A stretch of DNA of 64,000 nt, taken from contig NC_092859.1 of NCBI RefSeq assembly GCF_032062135.1, positions 52,267,869 to 52,331,868 on the forward strand, given 5' to 3'. Each line of letters starts with the position of its first letter. Position 1 is the first letter of the stretch. Positions 1 to 10,520 of the stretch are shown here, piece after piece. The notes under the pieces were generated by a model. The model saw only the letters and a list, made by a program, of their open reading frames with translations. It made no database searches and had not been told where the DNA came from. Both the position numbers and the translations under genes were made by a program. This DNA is from Pyxicephalus adspersus. Its lineage: Eukaryota > Chordata > Amphibia > Anura > Pyxicephalidae.

Positions 1-95
1 GTTACAGGTCTACAATTTAAAAAAAAAAATTCATGAAAACCTGTGACGCTTTTGGAACAGAAATCTAGAAATCAGTGTAACGCTCAGGTGGTTAA
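1..95 (-). mobile_element. piggyBac-type MITE, partial (cut by window start)
   Basis: This is the reverse complement of the first part of the element at 9347-9580: both share the end CCACCTGAGCGTTACACTG next to a TTAA at 92-95, followed by a TAGATTTCTG stretch, a poly-A/T run and GTAGACCTGTAAC. TTAA flanks are the hallmark of piggyBac-type insertion. The other end lies outside the window. No transposase is present. Confidence 0.6.
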
Positions 96-424
96 CCTAA
101 ATGACTAACTATAACTGTAACTATATAACTATGCATTTAAAGCAGAGCGCTCATCTCCATACTTTCCATTACTTTTGTTGTCCCTCCCTAACAAAATTAC
201 CAGTACTACAAATCTTATGTTATCTCATCATGAATCGCTGACAGATTTCTAAAACTCAACCTGTATAAAACAGAACTTATCATATCCCCCCCCCCCTCAA
301 ATTCCAAATCCCCCAAAACATATTTCTAACTGTTAACAACACTGTTTTTCATCCCTCTCCTCAGGCACATTGTCTTGGCATCACCTATGATTCTGCCCTC
401 TCATTTACCACCTGTGCTGTACAG

Positions 425-757
425 AGGAACCCCAGGAAATCTGCACAGGTAGCAAAATGTGATGAGATTTGAGAGGACATACCTTCTCGCCTAGGGGGGT
501 TTCCCCAGGCCCCCCTGGGCGCTTAAGTTTCCTGACTTCTTCCGTGAGCAGGTTTGCACAAAGTGGCCAGATTCCCTGCAGTACAAACAGAGCACTTTAG
601 TTTTCCTTCCCAACCTCTTTGTGGCTGACAGCCTTGAGGAGCTCAATTGCACAGGTGGACTAGGTGACGATTAGGGGCACAGCAAACGCAGTTGGTGCAG
701 GCAGTCTCTCTAAACAGCGCACATTTTGCTACCTGTGCAGATTTCCTGGGGTTCCTT
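425..757. repeat. Short element with ~37-bp inverted ends
   Basis: The stretch 425-461 (AGGAACCCCAGGAAATCTGC and onward) is the near-exact reverse complement of 720-757. The similarity continues for a few bases on the outer right side (GATGTGTCCTCTC against GAGAGGACAT inside the left arm), so the arms are partly rearranged. The interior has a GC-rich run of G and C tracts at 494-521 and no coding potential. It looks like a non-autonomous fold-back or MITE-type element of unassigned family. Confidence 0.5.
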
Positions 758-799
758 TGATGTGTCCTCTCATTTGAGGACAGCATTCTCTCCTAGTCC

Positions 800-1735
800 A
801 AGTCAAAAAGAACCGCCCTTAATAATAGAAAATGTGCTGAAATTAACCGTTTTGATATTTTGTGTTTTTGCTTCCTGTTTACAACTTACATTGAATTAAA
901 TCATATTATGGTCACTGCTACCCGGATTTTTATATGCACATTTGTTAGAAGCTCTACATTGTTAGAAAAAAATAGGTGGAAGAGTATCAGTTCTAGCTAG
1001 GGGCTTTTATAAACTGTACCATACAATTTTCTTGTTTTAAATTCATAAATTTCCACCCTTTTACTCTACCTGTAGTGACATTACCACAGTCAATGTCAGG
1101 GTAGTTGAAATCACCCATGACCACCACTGTCCCAGCCTGCGCAGCCGTTTTGCTTTTTTCCAAGTTGTTTCCCTATTTCTTCTATAACACTGGGGAGACT
1201 AAAGCAGACCCCAAAAATTAACTGTTTATTAGGCACCATATATGCAAATCCACCTGTAAATTATCAACCTCATCACATGCTCTATCAATAATTTATTCTT
1301 TTACATTCACTATCAGATCACCTCACATACAGACACCGCCAACTTTTTGCTTCATTCTGCTGAAGGACAAAGCCAGTATTCATCAATACCAACCAAGTCA
1401 TAGAGCTCTTCGTTCATTAAGGCTTCCAGTTTTAATTGCCAGACTTCTAGCATTGGTGAACAGACTATTTAAAACATTACCAGCAGTGTTTGCCAAATCC
1501 TTTTCAGTACAAATAATACTCCGCACTCTATTGTTAGTGTGTAATATGTGAAATTCCTTACATTTATCCATAACTCTTCCCCAACTATCCCCAATCCACG
1601 CTTCATTGGTTGCTAACCCCTGTTTGACCTTTGTGCCCCCTTATTTGACTGTCCCACTCCCTGCTGTCCTAGTTTAAATATTTCTCCACAATTCCCATGA
1701 ATCTTCCCCCAAAAACTGCGGACCACCTTTACATT
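800..1735 (-). pseudogene. CR1-like LINE, endonuclease region, decayed
   Basis: On the minus strand, with frameshifts, this reads as the 5' part of a CR1-type ORF2. At about 1460-1370 it reads LFTNARSLAIKTGSLNERRA, the N-terminal apurinic endonuclease motif. At about 1230-1180 it reads FGVCFSLPSVIEEIG, and at about 1130-1085 (M)GDFNYPDIDCG, the conserved catalytic GDFN block. The motifs occur in the order expected of a minus-strand copy. The frame is broken several times, so it is dead. No reverse transcriptase follows; 1-800 and 1735-2290 add nothing recognisable beyond the entries given. Confidence 0.65.
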
Positions 1736-2284
1736 TAGATGCCATCTCTGGCATATAGGTTGTCCTCCAATGAAAAGTCAGCCCAGTGCTCTAGGAACCC
1801 AAACCCTTCCCTTTTACGCCAGGACCTAAGCCATTTGTTTAGCTGTATAGGTTTCAAGCACCATGTAACCATTTCCTGTTATCAGGGTCTTTTTAAAAGG
1901 TCTTACATAGTTGACAGGGACACTTCAAAAGTGTGATTTGATGGATATGTGGCTTAGTTACAGTTAAGTCTCCAAGCTCTTTGGTATTGCCTGCTCCCTC
2001 ACCCCTTTACTTATTTCCTATGTATTTTCTCTTCTCCCCTCAACTCCTGCGGTTTCTTGTCTGTTTTATCCCAACACCCCTTTTTTTACAGTATGGGAAA
2101 ACTACATCACGTGGATCGGTATCAATGATGTATCCTAAATCCTAACCAATGATGTATCCTAAATAAATCCTAAATTGGTGCTTTTCAGACACTTGGTTAC
2201 ACAACGCTTGATGATATAGTTTTCCATTGCTTAACCTGTCCTTGTTTTTTTCCCCCTTTTTTTGTTGTATTCCATTTGGATGTA

Positions 2285-2362
2285 TATTTCCTTTGATGTG
2301 TATATCTTTCCACTTTTTATATATATAAAAATATATATTTTTAAAAAATTATATATACATTT
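2285..2362. repeat. AT-rich simple sequence
   Basis: Nearly pure A/T with TATATATA and ATATATATTTTT runs. A second simple block, (CT)n followed by (TA)n and a small TACAGTGTATATA palindrome, lies at about 2897-2945. Neither has further content. Confidence 0.8.
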
Positions 2363-2399
2363 ATGAATATTTATAATAATAAAAAAGAAGAACAGTTTA

Positions 2400-2710
2400 A
2401 TATTGGTTTCATCAGACCAGAATCTTATTCCTCATGGTCTGAAGCAGGCTTTAATGTGTTTTGCACTGATGAGAGGCTTCCATCTATCCACTCTGACATA
2501 AAGCCCAGATCGGTGAAGGGTTGCAGTTACAGTTGTCCTTCTGGAATTTAGTCTTATCTCCACACAGGATCTCTTGAGCTTATTAATTGCTCATTAAGGC
2601 CCTTAGTTTGGGCAAGAGAACTCTTGGAAGAGTCCTGGTTCTGCCAAACTGTCACTGTGATTCTGGGAACCTTCCATGCAGCAGAAATTTTTTGTAGCCT
2701 TTTTGTGTTT
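2400..2710. repeat. Dispersed vertebrate DNA-transposon-like repeat fragment
   Basis: The text starting TTGGTTTCATCAGACCAGAA, followed by CTCATGGTCTGA, GAGAGGCTTCCATCT, GTTGTCCTTCTGGAA, GGAAGAGTCCTGGT and ending GCAGCAGAAATTTTTTGTAG, is a common interspersed sequence of fish and frogs that I recognise but cannot name securely. It is internally deleted here and has no usable reading frame. The short ORF at 2363-2551 is spurious. Confidence 0.5.
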
Positions 2711-3108
2711 TTTTAAATAGTAAATTATCTAAAATTCTGTTGTCATTTTGTCATTACTATGGATTCACTTTAACATTATGGTAAGTGTAGATTAATGAAA
2801 AAAAAAAAAAAAAAGAATGTAGCATCAGGGCACAACATAACACAATTGAAAAAAAATGAAGGGGTTTGCTTATTTTGAAGCCACTGGGTTTATATATGTC
2901 TCTCTCTCTACATATATATATATACAGTGTATATATATACACTGTAAACTCACAAAAATTATTTCAAAAATCAATGAAAGTAAAAACAATAGAGTACATA
3001 AAGTCTTTCTTTTCATGGTCCTGTTTGATATTATTATGGTTATTTGATGTCAGAGATTATAAACGTTTGGTAAAAATGTGTTAACACTATTACAATTTCA
3101 TTTTCTAG

Positions 3109-3268
3109 GTAATGCCCCATGGAAATGCCAAAATATCCCTGTCTTACAAATATATGATACATGAAGATTCATTAAATGTGGGTAATAACTATGTTCCTGA
3201 GGAAGACATGGTTGCTTATGAGTGGGCACTAAAGAAATGGTCTCCTTGTTCCAAGCCTTGTGGAGGAG
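3109..3268 (+). CDS. ADAMTS (ADAMTS2-like) exon: spacer end and start of a TSP1 repeat
   Basis: This is an internal exon of 160 nt. The acceptor is TTTTCTAG before GTA at 3109 (phase 0) and the donor is GGAG|GTAATT after 3268, leaving one base of a codon. It reads [20 protein letters not shown], then an acidic stretch, then [17 protein letters not shown]. The first half is the end of the spacer module; the WALKKWSPC part opens a thrombospondin type-1 repeat (W-x-x-x-W-x-x-C). These proteases are secreted. ADAMTS2, 3 and 14 remove procollagen amino-propeptides, and the C-terminal TSP1 repeats help matrix and substrate binding. I recall this block as closest to ADAMTS2; a divergent paralogue is possible. 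The apparent ORF continuing past 3268 is intronic poly-A. Confidence 0.9.
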
Positions 3269-3439
3269 GTAATTGTATGCTATTAAAAAAAAAAAAAAAA
3301 AAAAACAACAACAATACACATTACTCTTTGAAATGCAAAAAAAAGCCTTAATGTTTCACTATAGAGGTGCTTAAAGATAAAACTTAGTCTATTTTCTTCC
3401 AGACACAAAGAGTTCCCCTTTTGTAATGACCTTAAAGTG

Positions 3440-3640
3440 AATATTTGTGTGCAAGTTCCCTATATGAACTATTTATATATTTCTACAGGGTAATCATATC
3501 CCCCTTAAACGTCTCCTCTCCAGGGAGAAGCGATTCAGTTCAGCTAATCCCCCTCATAGCTGAGCTTCTCTTTCCTTGTATTAGTTTAGTTGTCCTTCTC
3601 TGCAAAAAGGAAAATTGTGAGGAACGGTTTATAAGAGGAT
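3440..3640 (-). pseudogene. CR1-like LINE fragment, end of ORF2
   Basis: On the minus strand the sequence includes GGAGACGTTTAAGGGGG and a YKYI-type reading after it, matching the CR1 end motif (SLEKRRLRGDMITLYKYI) seen in better copies at 21585-22000. It is short, frame-broken and lies about 170 bp inside the intron after exon 3109-3268. Confidence 0.55.
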
Positions 3641-3659
3641 CTTAGTCCTATGATCAAAC

Positions 3660-3823
3660 AATATTGGGATAAAGTATAATTTCTGTATGTAACCAGATAT
3701 TAGGGATATGTTTGTATTTCTCTCCAGAAACAGTTTAAATATATAGAAGACATGTTTCTGGAGAGAAATACAAACATATCCCTAATATCTGGTTACATAC
3801 AGAAATTACTTTATCCCAATATT
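3660..3823. repeat. Near-perfect ~70-bp hairpin (fold-back)
   Basis: The arms 3661-3731 and 3754-3822 are reverse complements apart from a two-base TA difference; the loop is about 22 nt (3732-3753). The right arm continues seamlessly into the minus-strand L1 at 3754-4650, and translated on the minus strand it fits the L1 C-terminal region. The left arm therefore looks like an inverted duplication of an L1 end. Inside a transcribed intron it would form a long double-stranded RNA stem. Confidence 0.85.
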
Positions 3824-4650
3824 ATTTTATTAGAGGGCAGGGTTATCCACTATATGTGGGTCATTTCACCAATCTCTTTGTGACATCTCCACCATAGATT
3901 AGATTTGTCAGGGTACCATTTATATAGTTTATCTATTGTCTTGCACCACTGTGTCAAAACTTTATATGAAATTTCCCTAATTTTGGCACTAATGGAAAAT
4001 GTGCTATAACACACGTTCTTTCCCACTGCTTGTCAGATAGAGTGAACTGTAATGCATCATCCCAAATTTTACCAAAACGGCACATCAGAGATCCTCAATG
4101 AATCAGTACGTCAAAGAGGTTGTGTGGGTCAGCGAAGATCGGTTCTAACATTTTTTCAAACTCAGAAAAAGAGAAGGATGTTGATTCCGAGGAATCTAAA
4201 GATCTTACAAAATTGGTGATTTGCAAATAGGACCACCATGGAATATCTCCTGTCTGTAATAGTCTAGATAAATGTTTCCCTCTTACTTTTGAAATAAGTA
4301 CACCTATTACTTTTGAAGTGTGTTCAAGTTTTCCACTGTGAGAAAAAAGATCTAACCACCATGATATTTAGGTCGAGTTACCAATTTAAAACTAATTTGT
4401 GGACTATGTCTAGATCAAAGAAAGCTAGATAGCTGCAATTTGAGTTTCTTAAAAAAGGATGGTGGAACCTAAATGGGGAGGGAGCAGAATACATGCATCA
4501 TCCCGGCGGAGAATGTTCACAATCACCGTTCTCCCAAACCACAAAAAAGGTTTATCAACCCATTTATCTGGATCCACGCGTATAGCGGCTAATAAAAAAT
4601 CATAATTAATGGGGGATAGGTTTTGCATGGTAGGTGTCAGTTTGGGAATC
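3754..4650 (-). pseudogene. L1 (Tx1-like) LINE, C-terminal half of ORF2
   Basis: The minus strand translates, with breaks, as the post-reverse-transcriptase part of a frog L1. In order it shows SPINYDFLLAAIRVDPDKWV and LWFGRTVIVNILRRDD at the upstream end, YKVLTQWCKTIDKLYKWYPD in the middle, and RCHKEIGEMTHI near 3890-3850, where the cysteine-rich C-terminal motif of L1 is expected. Several stop codons are present. It faces the plus-strand L1 starting at about 4740. Confidence 0.75.
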
Positions 4651-4739
4651 TAGGAAGTCTACTGGTGAGAAGTGCACCCACTGATGATATCAGATAACAC
4701 CCCGTGTACCTACTATTATCAGATACCTGCCTCCAAGAA

Positions 4740-7105
4740 TGATTTTTGATGTATAACTTTCTTACCTCCCTAGCCAAGGAGGACTCTTTTCAGCACTACC
4801 TGAAATACAGGTGACTGGATTATGATCACCACAATGCTACCCAAAAGAATGATCCTAAACTGTATTGATAAATTGCTAAAGCAGTGTGGAGAGGGAACAT
4901 CATCAGTGACAGCTCTTCCTTAAAGTGAAAAATTCTTGATAATTATATTGCAGTCTGTGTTGAAACTTACTCAGCATACAATACCTATAAAGCTACTTTG
5001 TCCTCTATTGATCGTGATGCATGGATACAAGTAAAAAAGAAGTGTGATATCTAGATCGCTCAATACAACATGATAGTCTGCTCCTACTGGGAGGCTGAAT
5101 TCTTCTATTTTGGCAACAAGTCAGGCAGACTCTTGGCCAACTTGGCCAAAGGATACAAAAAACCAACTGCGGCCATGGCTATTAGAGACTCTCAAGGATC
5201 CCTTAAACACTCCCCAAGAGTGTCAAGAGACATTGCATCCATGTTTGTGTCCTACTACGAATCCTTATATACCTCAAGAGACAGCAACCAAGTTGAAAGA
5301 CAAGCCTTTTTAAAAAATGTCATCCTGCTTGGCAGGTTTTCGTTTGCACAGAGGGACAAGGCAGGAAGGTCCCCTGTCACCTCTATTTTTCAAATTAGCT
5401 ATCAAGCCCTTAGCTAAATCATTTTAGAAACCAGGTCTGTTTAAGGAACTTCCAGTATGCCAAATTGTGAAAACTGCACTCTTCACAGATGATATCATGC
5501 TGTTTCTAAACAACCTGTGAAGAGATCCCCCTGGATTGCCTCACCATATACAAATGCTTGGGGCCTTTTCTGGCATTAATCATTCCAAGAGTGAATTACT
5601 TTTCCTACATAGAACTTGTTCTGTGAGCCTGCAGCCTGGACTACACAATTAGGGTTAAAGATAGCAGGCCACTTCATCACTTATTTGGGCATCAAAATTA
5701 CTAGAAATGCTCTGGACATGTACAATCTCAAATATTCCCCATTAATTGCAAAAAACCTTTTTGATCTGCCAGCTTGGAAAAATTTCCCCTTATCACTATT
5801 AGGAAGGTGTCACCTTATTAAGATGATTAGTTTTGCATGCTTACTCTACCCTATGCAAAACTTGCCATTTTTACTTTGTTGTGAAGATGGTAAGAAACTC
5901 CAATCATCCTTTCTTTCTTTTATATGGCAAGGTAAACCACCCTGTATAGCTAAATTCAATCTTTACCAGCTAAAAAAATGGTTGGGTATCAGTTTCCTGG
6001 AAACCACAATCTGGCATGCCTTATGCGCCACACCAAGGATTGGTGGCACAACACACACCAAGCTCCAAGCTCAGATGGTTCTCCCATGGTCATTACTGGG
6101 GTTAATGCACTCTCCCCTATGTACTGTTCCCTCGACTATTAGTAAGAAGTTAATATTTAGGGATACCCTCCCAGCTTGGCAAGACACTAACAAATTTTAA
6201 AAAATGTATTCCCTTCCTTCCCGGTGTCCTAAAAAAAAATACCCGTGAAAAAAAACTGCCAGGGGGCGTATACCAGTGGGTGTGTACAATTAATTCATTG
6301 TCAGGATAGTTTCACTTTCACTCTGCGTATGAATGTCATCAGCATGTCATCTACTGCAGCCTTCCATCTCTCCCGCTGCAGCCTTCCATTTCTCCCTGTG
6401 TCTGAAAAGTAGTGAAAATTGAACAACAGGGTTGCTGTTTAAAAAGTTAGTTTATCTAGAAGCCAGAAATTAAACACACAAATTAGGGTCCCCCGGGGCC
6501 ACTTACATAGCAAGGAGGTGCAAACCCTAAGTTTATACCAACCTGTCACAAAACTTGAAAAGTCATACTAAATTACCCTGTCCCCTTCCATACTTTGAAC
6601 CCCAATTACTCTGGAACAGGAAGATGTACAAAAATGTAGGTGCAAGTGGGGGAAACCTGTAGGTAACCCCCCTAAAATTTCATCAATAGGCCATCACCAG
6701 AACAAGTGGAACTCCGCCCATAAAAAAATATACCCTGTTACACATTGCTGGAGGCTTCAAGCACCTGAACCCCAATTTCCCTTGAACATGGGGGTACAGG
6801 TGAACAAAATCATAGGTGCAAGTTGTGGACCCCTGGCAGGTGCCCCCTGGCAGTTATTTTTCACGGGTATTTTTTTGTTTTTTGGGACACCAGCACTGCC
6901 AATCCACACCTCCCCTTGCTTTCCTCAAGGCAATCAACTTAAGGCATTCCAACTATGGGCTGCGAGAGACATCACTCTGCTAACAAATGTATTAGATGAT
7001 GGGTACAAACTGTTACCATTTCATATCCTAATCGCCAAATGTGCTTTACCAGCCCACACTCCTAATTATCCGCCACTTACCATCTTTATGTCTTCCTGAA
7101 ACGGT
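4740..7105 (+). pseudogene. L1 (Tx1-like) LINE ORF2, interrupted and decayed
   Basis: This plus-strand copy carries several L1 ORF2 blocks. The end of the endonuclease and linker is at 4780-5180. The N-terminal reverse transcriptase motif AIRDSQGSLKHSP followed by FVSYYESLYTS is at 5178-5275. A TDDIMLF catalytic-box remnant (YADD type) is near 5480-5510. The C-terminal region ITYLGIKITRNALDMYNL then PLSLLGRCHLIKM lies in the frame 5616-6200. Much of the palm domain between 5330 and 5450 is deleted, and stops and shifts abound. At 6223 it is split by an unrelated inverted-repeat element, and L1 text resumes at 6892 (FPQGNQLKAFQLWAARDITL, open to 7099). It is not functional. Confidence 0.75.
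6223..6891. mobile_element. Non-autonomous DNA transposon inserted in L1
   Basis: The ends GGTGTCC...GGACACC are inverted, and similarity extends inward about 45 bases: both arms contain AAATACCCGTGAAAAA and CTGCCAGGGGGC. The L1 reading on either side resumes after the element. The interior at 6570-6830 contains two copies of a unit (ACCCCAATT...CTGGAACA...GGTGCAAGT...) also found at 43870-44690 and 46220-46620. It has no transposase and no clear target duplication. Confidence 0.65.
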
Positions 7106-7224
7106 TAGTTCATACTGTCACACTAACCTCTGTCTCATACACATGTGGGCAGCTCTAACCCTAGATGCACCTGCTCTTTCAAGATTACTTCTTAATCATC
7201 CCTGGTTATTTAACTAGCTCAGAC

Positions 7225-7765
7225 TCAGTGTTCGTGCAGCATGTCTCCACTATTGCCGATCCCTCTAGCTCTGCTGAGCATTTCCACTACAACTGCTGAT
7301 GAATTCAGTGCTTTCCTTGTCCAGCTCCTGTCCTGTATTGCCCAGTCTGGTGTTTCCTTGTCAGTTCTCTTGTGCTGTGCCAGTGTTCCCCTGTGTCTGT
7401 GGTGTTCTCCGTGTCACCTGTGTTCTCCAGTGTCTGAGGTGGCCCTATGTTACCAGTATCCATTTCCTGAAACTCTGGTTCTTGACCACTGCTTGTTCCT
7501 GTCTTTCTTGCATACTGCCTGCCTCTAACCTGGCCTTCCTTGACAATTCTCCCGCCTAGTTATTGGGTAGTGTGCATCATCCTGCCCACCCTGGTGAGCC
7601 CAAGGACTGCAGTCTGGCAGCAACCAGCAGCACAACATCCTCACCACAAGAGTCTCTGGAGAAGACATGGTTGCTGCTTTGATTCTGCGCCTTCGCCCTT
7701 CTCAGGGCTTACACCACTCCTGTGCAAGCTGTAGCACCCCTAGAGGTGCCATCACTCCACCACTA
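7225..7765 (+). mobile_element. Probable Ty3/gypsy LTR or leader fragment
   Basis: A pyrimidine- and CTG-rich stretch (TTGACCACTGCTTGTTCCTG, then GGAGAAGACATGGTTGCTGC, then CTGTGCAAGCTGTAGCACCC) has the composition and phrase order I associate with frog gypsy LTRs. Overlapping open frames at 7241-7528 and 7299-7559 are low-complexity Leu/Ser/Cys text and are not genes. The ends were not found. Confidence 0.4.
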
Positions 7766-7769
7766 TATG

Positions 7770-8600
7770 ATATGGTAACTTTAAATATCCTGTCATTTTT
7801 AATTCAGTTCAATTTAATAGTTCTAATAATTGGTTCAAGAGACAGTGTGAAAAGCAATGGTGTCAGTGGGAAGCCCTGTCTAGTGCCATTATTTATATTA
7901 ATACTACCTGAGAAAATGCCATTGACCTTCACCTTGGCCATTGGGGAACAATAAAGTGATTAGATTCAGGACATTGTAGGACAAAAACCAATAAAGTGGA
8001 GGGTCTAAATGCTACAGAGTTAAACACCTTTTCTCCATTGGTAGAAAGAAGTATTCCTTTCACTCATCTAGTGCTACCTAAAGAAGCAAGTCACCTTTGT
8101 TGTGTTTTCCCTGGCCTCCCATCCAGCCATGAACCCAACTTGATCTTGACCAATAATGTGAGCTAAATATGAAAGGATGTGGTTGCATAACATTTAAGCA
8201 AGCAATTTGATGTCAAAGTTAGGCAAAAGTAGAGTAGAAAGCACATGCACAAATGTCTTGTTATATAACATTGTAAAGCCACCTGGGCCTGGCCTTTTAT
8301 TGGGTTTCATTTGAGAGATCACTGATTTTAATGCTCTAAAGATTTTGCTTCCTTGCTTGGAAAGTAGGTAAGCCACTTTTCTCTAAATAGGACCAAAAAG
8401 CTTGCATTCTGTGATTGGGTGGTGTGGTGTGTGGGCAAATTATATAAGTGGGAATAGAACCTATGGAAACAGTAAACTATCTCAGTGGCCAAATGAGTGG
8501 GTTGGTCATTAGCACCAATAAGCTCATAGATATGAGAGGTCACCCCTAAATCTCGTGGAACTCGAGCAAGCAATTTACTGCTCAAGTTGCTCTCTTTGTA
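7770..8600 (-). pseudogene. L1 LINE fragment, reverse transcriptase N-terminal part
   Basis: The minus strand reads SKLLARVPRDLGVTSHI, then FHRFYSHLYNLPTH (frame 8585-8328), then MKPNKRPGPGGFT at about 8320-8280, the conserved L1 K-x-PGPDGF block. It ends with NGTRQGFPLTPLLFTLSLEP at about 7900-7840, the GTRQGCPLSPLLF palm motif. The frame is broken between blocks. It is an old dead copy. Confidence 0.75.
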
Positions 8601-8639
8601 ATACAGTTTAGTATTACATTAGTATACAGTTTAAAAGTA

Positions 8640-9190
8640 GCCCACAAAGCTAGCTGACATAACTGAAATGATTAATATTACTTGACAAAATTAGGGTTCC
8701 TCATTGCCCCTTGTTCACTGTGGGATCATAATGCAGCCCTAGATAATCTATGTGGTTTATAAGCCAAGATAAAATTCAGTACATCTGCTTGAATATGGTT
8801 GAGGGTTAAAAGGGGGACAGGGACCGGTAGAGTTTGAAGAGATATAACAATATACGGAGCACCATCATTTTAAGAGGGCTATACGCCCAAAAACGAGACT
8901 GGTATAGATTTCCATTTATGTAATAAATTTCTTATCTCTGGAAACATACCTTTTTAAATTACATTTATATATGGTGCCGTCAGTGGCATTGTGTGTGGAA
9001 ACTTAACCTCTGCAGTAAGAGTTGATTACAGTGCATGAATTGCTTGTAGAAATGGTCCTCCTATTCAAATGTAGCATAGTGTTTGAAACATGAAGGGCCA
9101 ACTAAGTCTGTGAAAGGCTTTTTCAGCATCTAAACTGAGGAATAATGCCCCTTGTTCCAATATATTTGTTGTGTCAATTACCATTTGTTA
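8640..9190 (-). pseudogene. L1 LINE fragment, C-terminal region
   Basis: The minus-strand translation includes LQTLPVPVPLLTLNHIQAD and LAYKPHRLSRAALWSH near 8850-8720, the region after the L1 reverse transcriptase. A short earlier block before it (about 9180-9080) is compatible with the AEKAFDR palm motif. In minus orientation this C-terminal text precedes the N-terminal text of 7770-8600, so the two are separate or rearranged copies. Confidence 0.6.
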
Positions 9191-9346
9191 GTAATAAATA
9201 TTGGTCTTTTGAACTAAAATACCAGAGTGATATGCATACCATTGGTCTTGGGCTTCCTCAGGGGTATTATAAAGGCTATAGTAATACTAAATATCAATTT
9301 GCAAACAAACATTTTTTTACATAACAGGGTCAATAACCTTGGGACT

Positions 9347-9580
9347 TTAACCACCTGAGCGTTACACTGAGGTCTAGATTTCTGTACCAAAAGTGATCCA
9401 CTGTTTTTCATGAATTTTTTTTTTAAATTGTAGACCTGTAACTTACAGAAATATGTCTGAACAGGGGTTCTAGTAGATAATATGAATATAAAAAAAGGAT
9501 GTGACAAAATTACGGGGTTAACCATCCTAGCCATTTTTTTTTGCCCGACCTTCGTACGGGCATACCGGCAAGGTGGTTAA
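9347..9580. mobile_element. piggyBac-type MITE, 234 bp with TTAA ends
   Basis: The element is bounded by TTAA at 9347-9350 and 9577-9580. Inward, the left end is CCACCTGAGCG and the right end on the opposite strand is CCACCTTGCCGG. The interior carries a poly-T run and no transposase. The same family is cut by the window start at 1-95 in the opposite orientation. Confidence 0.7.
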
Positions 9581-9807
9581 AGGCATACATTCATTCACAA
9601 TCCAGTATGTATCTTTTGTTATTAGAAATGTTTATTAAAACAAATACAAATATAAACACATTTACATGCTCCAAAATACAGTCTGTAGTTGTTACAAATA
9701 GGCTTATAACAGTTCAACGTGTTTCTCGGAACATAGTCCGCTTATAACAACATATAAACCAGGTTTACAAGTATAGATGCACTAGTGTCTAAATAATGCA
9801 GACACTG

Positions 9808-9895
9808 TGGGGCAGATTTAGCAAAGCTCTCCGAGACTAGACATAATACACTTGCATTAGTAAAGCTAGGTAATCCAGCAAACCACATATTTTAT
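9808..9895. repeat. Fragment of the AAAGCTCTCC palindromic element
   Basis: The text GCAGATTTAGCAAAGCTCTC followed by ACACTTGCATTAGTAAAGCT and GTAATCCAGCAAACC matches the left half of the palindromic family seen complete at 24703-24935 and 34318-34552. The right half is missing. Confidence 0.55.
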
Positions 9896-10520
9896 TAGTT
9901 TGTGCTCAATATTATTGGGAAGTATAATGGTTTGCTGTTCATGTATACATTAAAACTGTGCACATTTTCCATGTTTATATGTGCCAAATATTTCTTTGTG
10001 TGGGTCATCTGGTTGGTAGGCATGATAGTGGCTGGAGACTAAGGTGTCTTTGAGAGACGGAGATTCACAATAAGTAATGCCAGGTTGGGAATAAAGAAAT
10101 TTGGCAGTTTTGGGATTGCCTCTTAGAATCTGCCAGTGTTTTGATAATATACCCAATAATATTTTGTGTGGTTTTTGTAGGTAGTGATGACTCCATGTAC
10201 TTTGAGTGTGCAAGATAGTGTTTCCTGCAGCTTTTTTCTGTAAAGAGTAGTGCTTATTTGACCATCCAAAGTTGTTTTTTTATACAGGTATCCAAGAATG
10301 GTACCTCTTGTTTGTTATAGGCCACAGTAAACGTTTAGTTGTATGTGTTGGTTTGTAAGTCTTAAAAAAGTATTTAGGGATTATATTTCACCAATATATT
10401 GGTGGTATTTGGAAATTGTTTTGTTGGAAAACAGGATTTTTTCCCAGTCGCCCAGGTGCAAGTTGGCATAGCTTGGTGTGCATTATTGTTGAACACGAAT
10501 AAGTTTCTCGTAAGTACATA

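Noticed and set aside
2856..3084. Tyr-rich small frames
   Set aside because: Produced by TATATA simple sequence; no conservation signal.
3269..3351. Extension of the ADAMTS frame past 3268
   Set aside because: It is poly-Lys/Asn from an A-rich intron start, and the GTAATT donor and the phase match to 14025 are clear.
7241..7559. Overlapping 95- and 86-codon frames rich in Leu, Ser and Cys
   Set aside because: Low-complexity LTR-like text; two competing frames over the same bases; no splice signals or domain.
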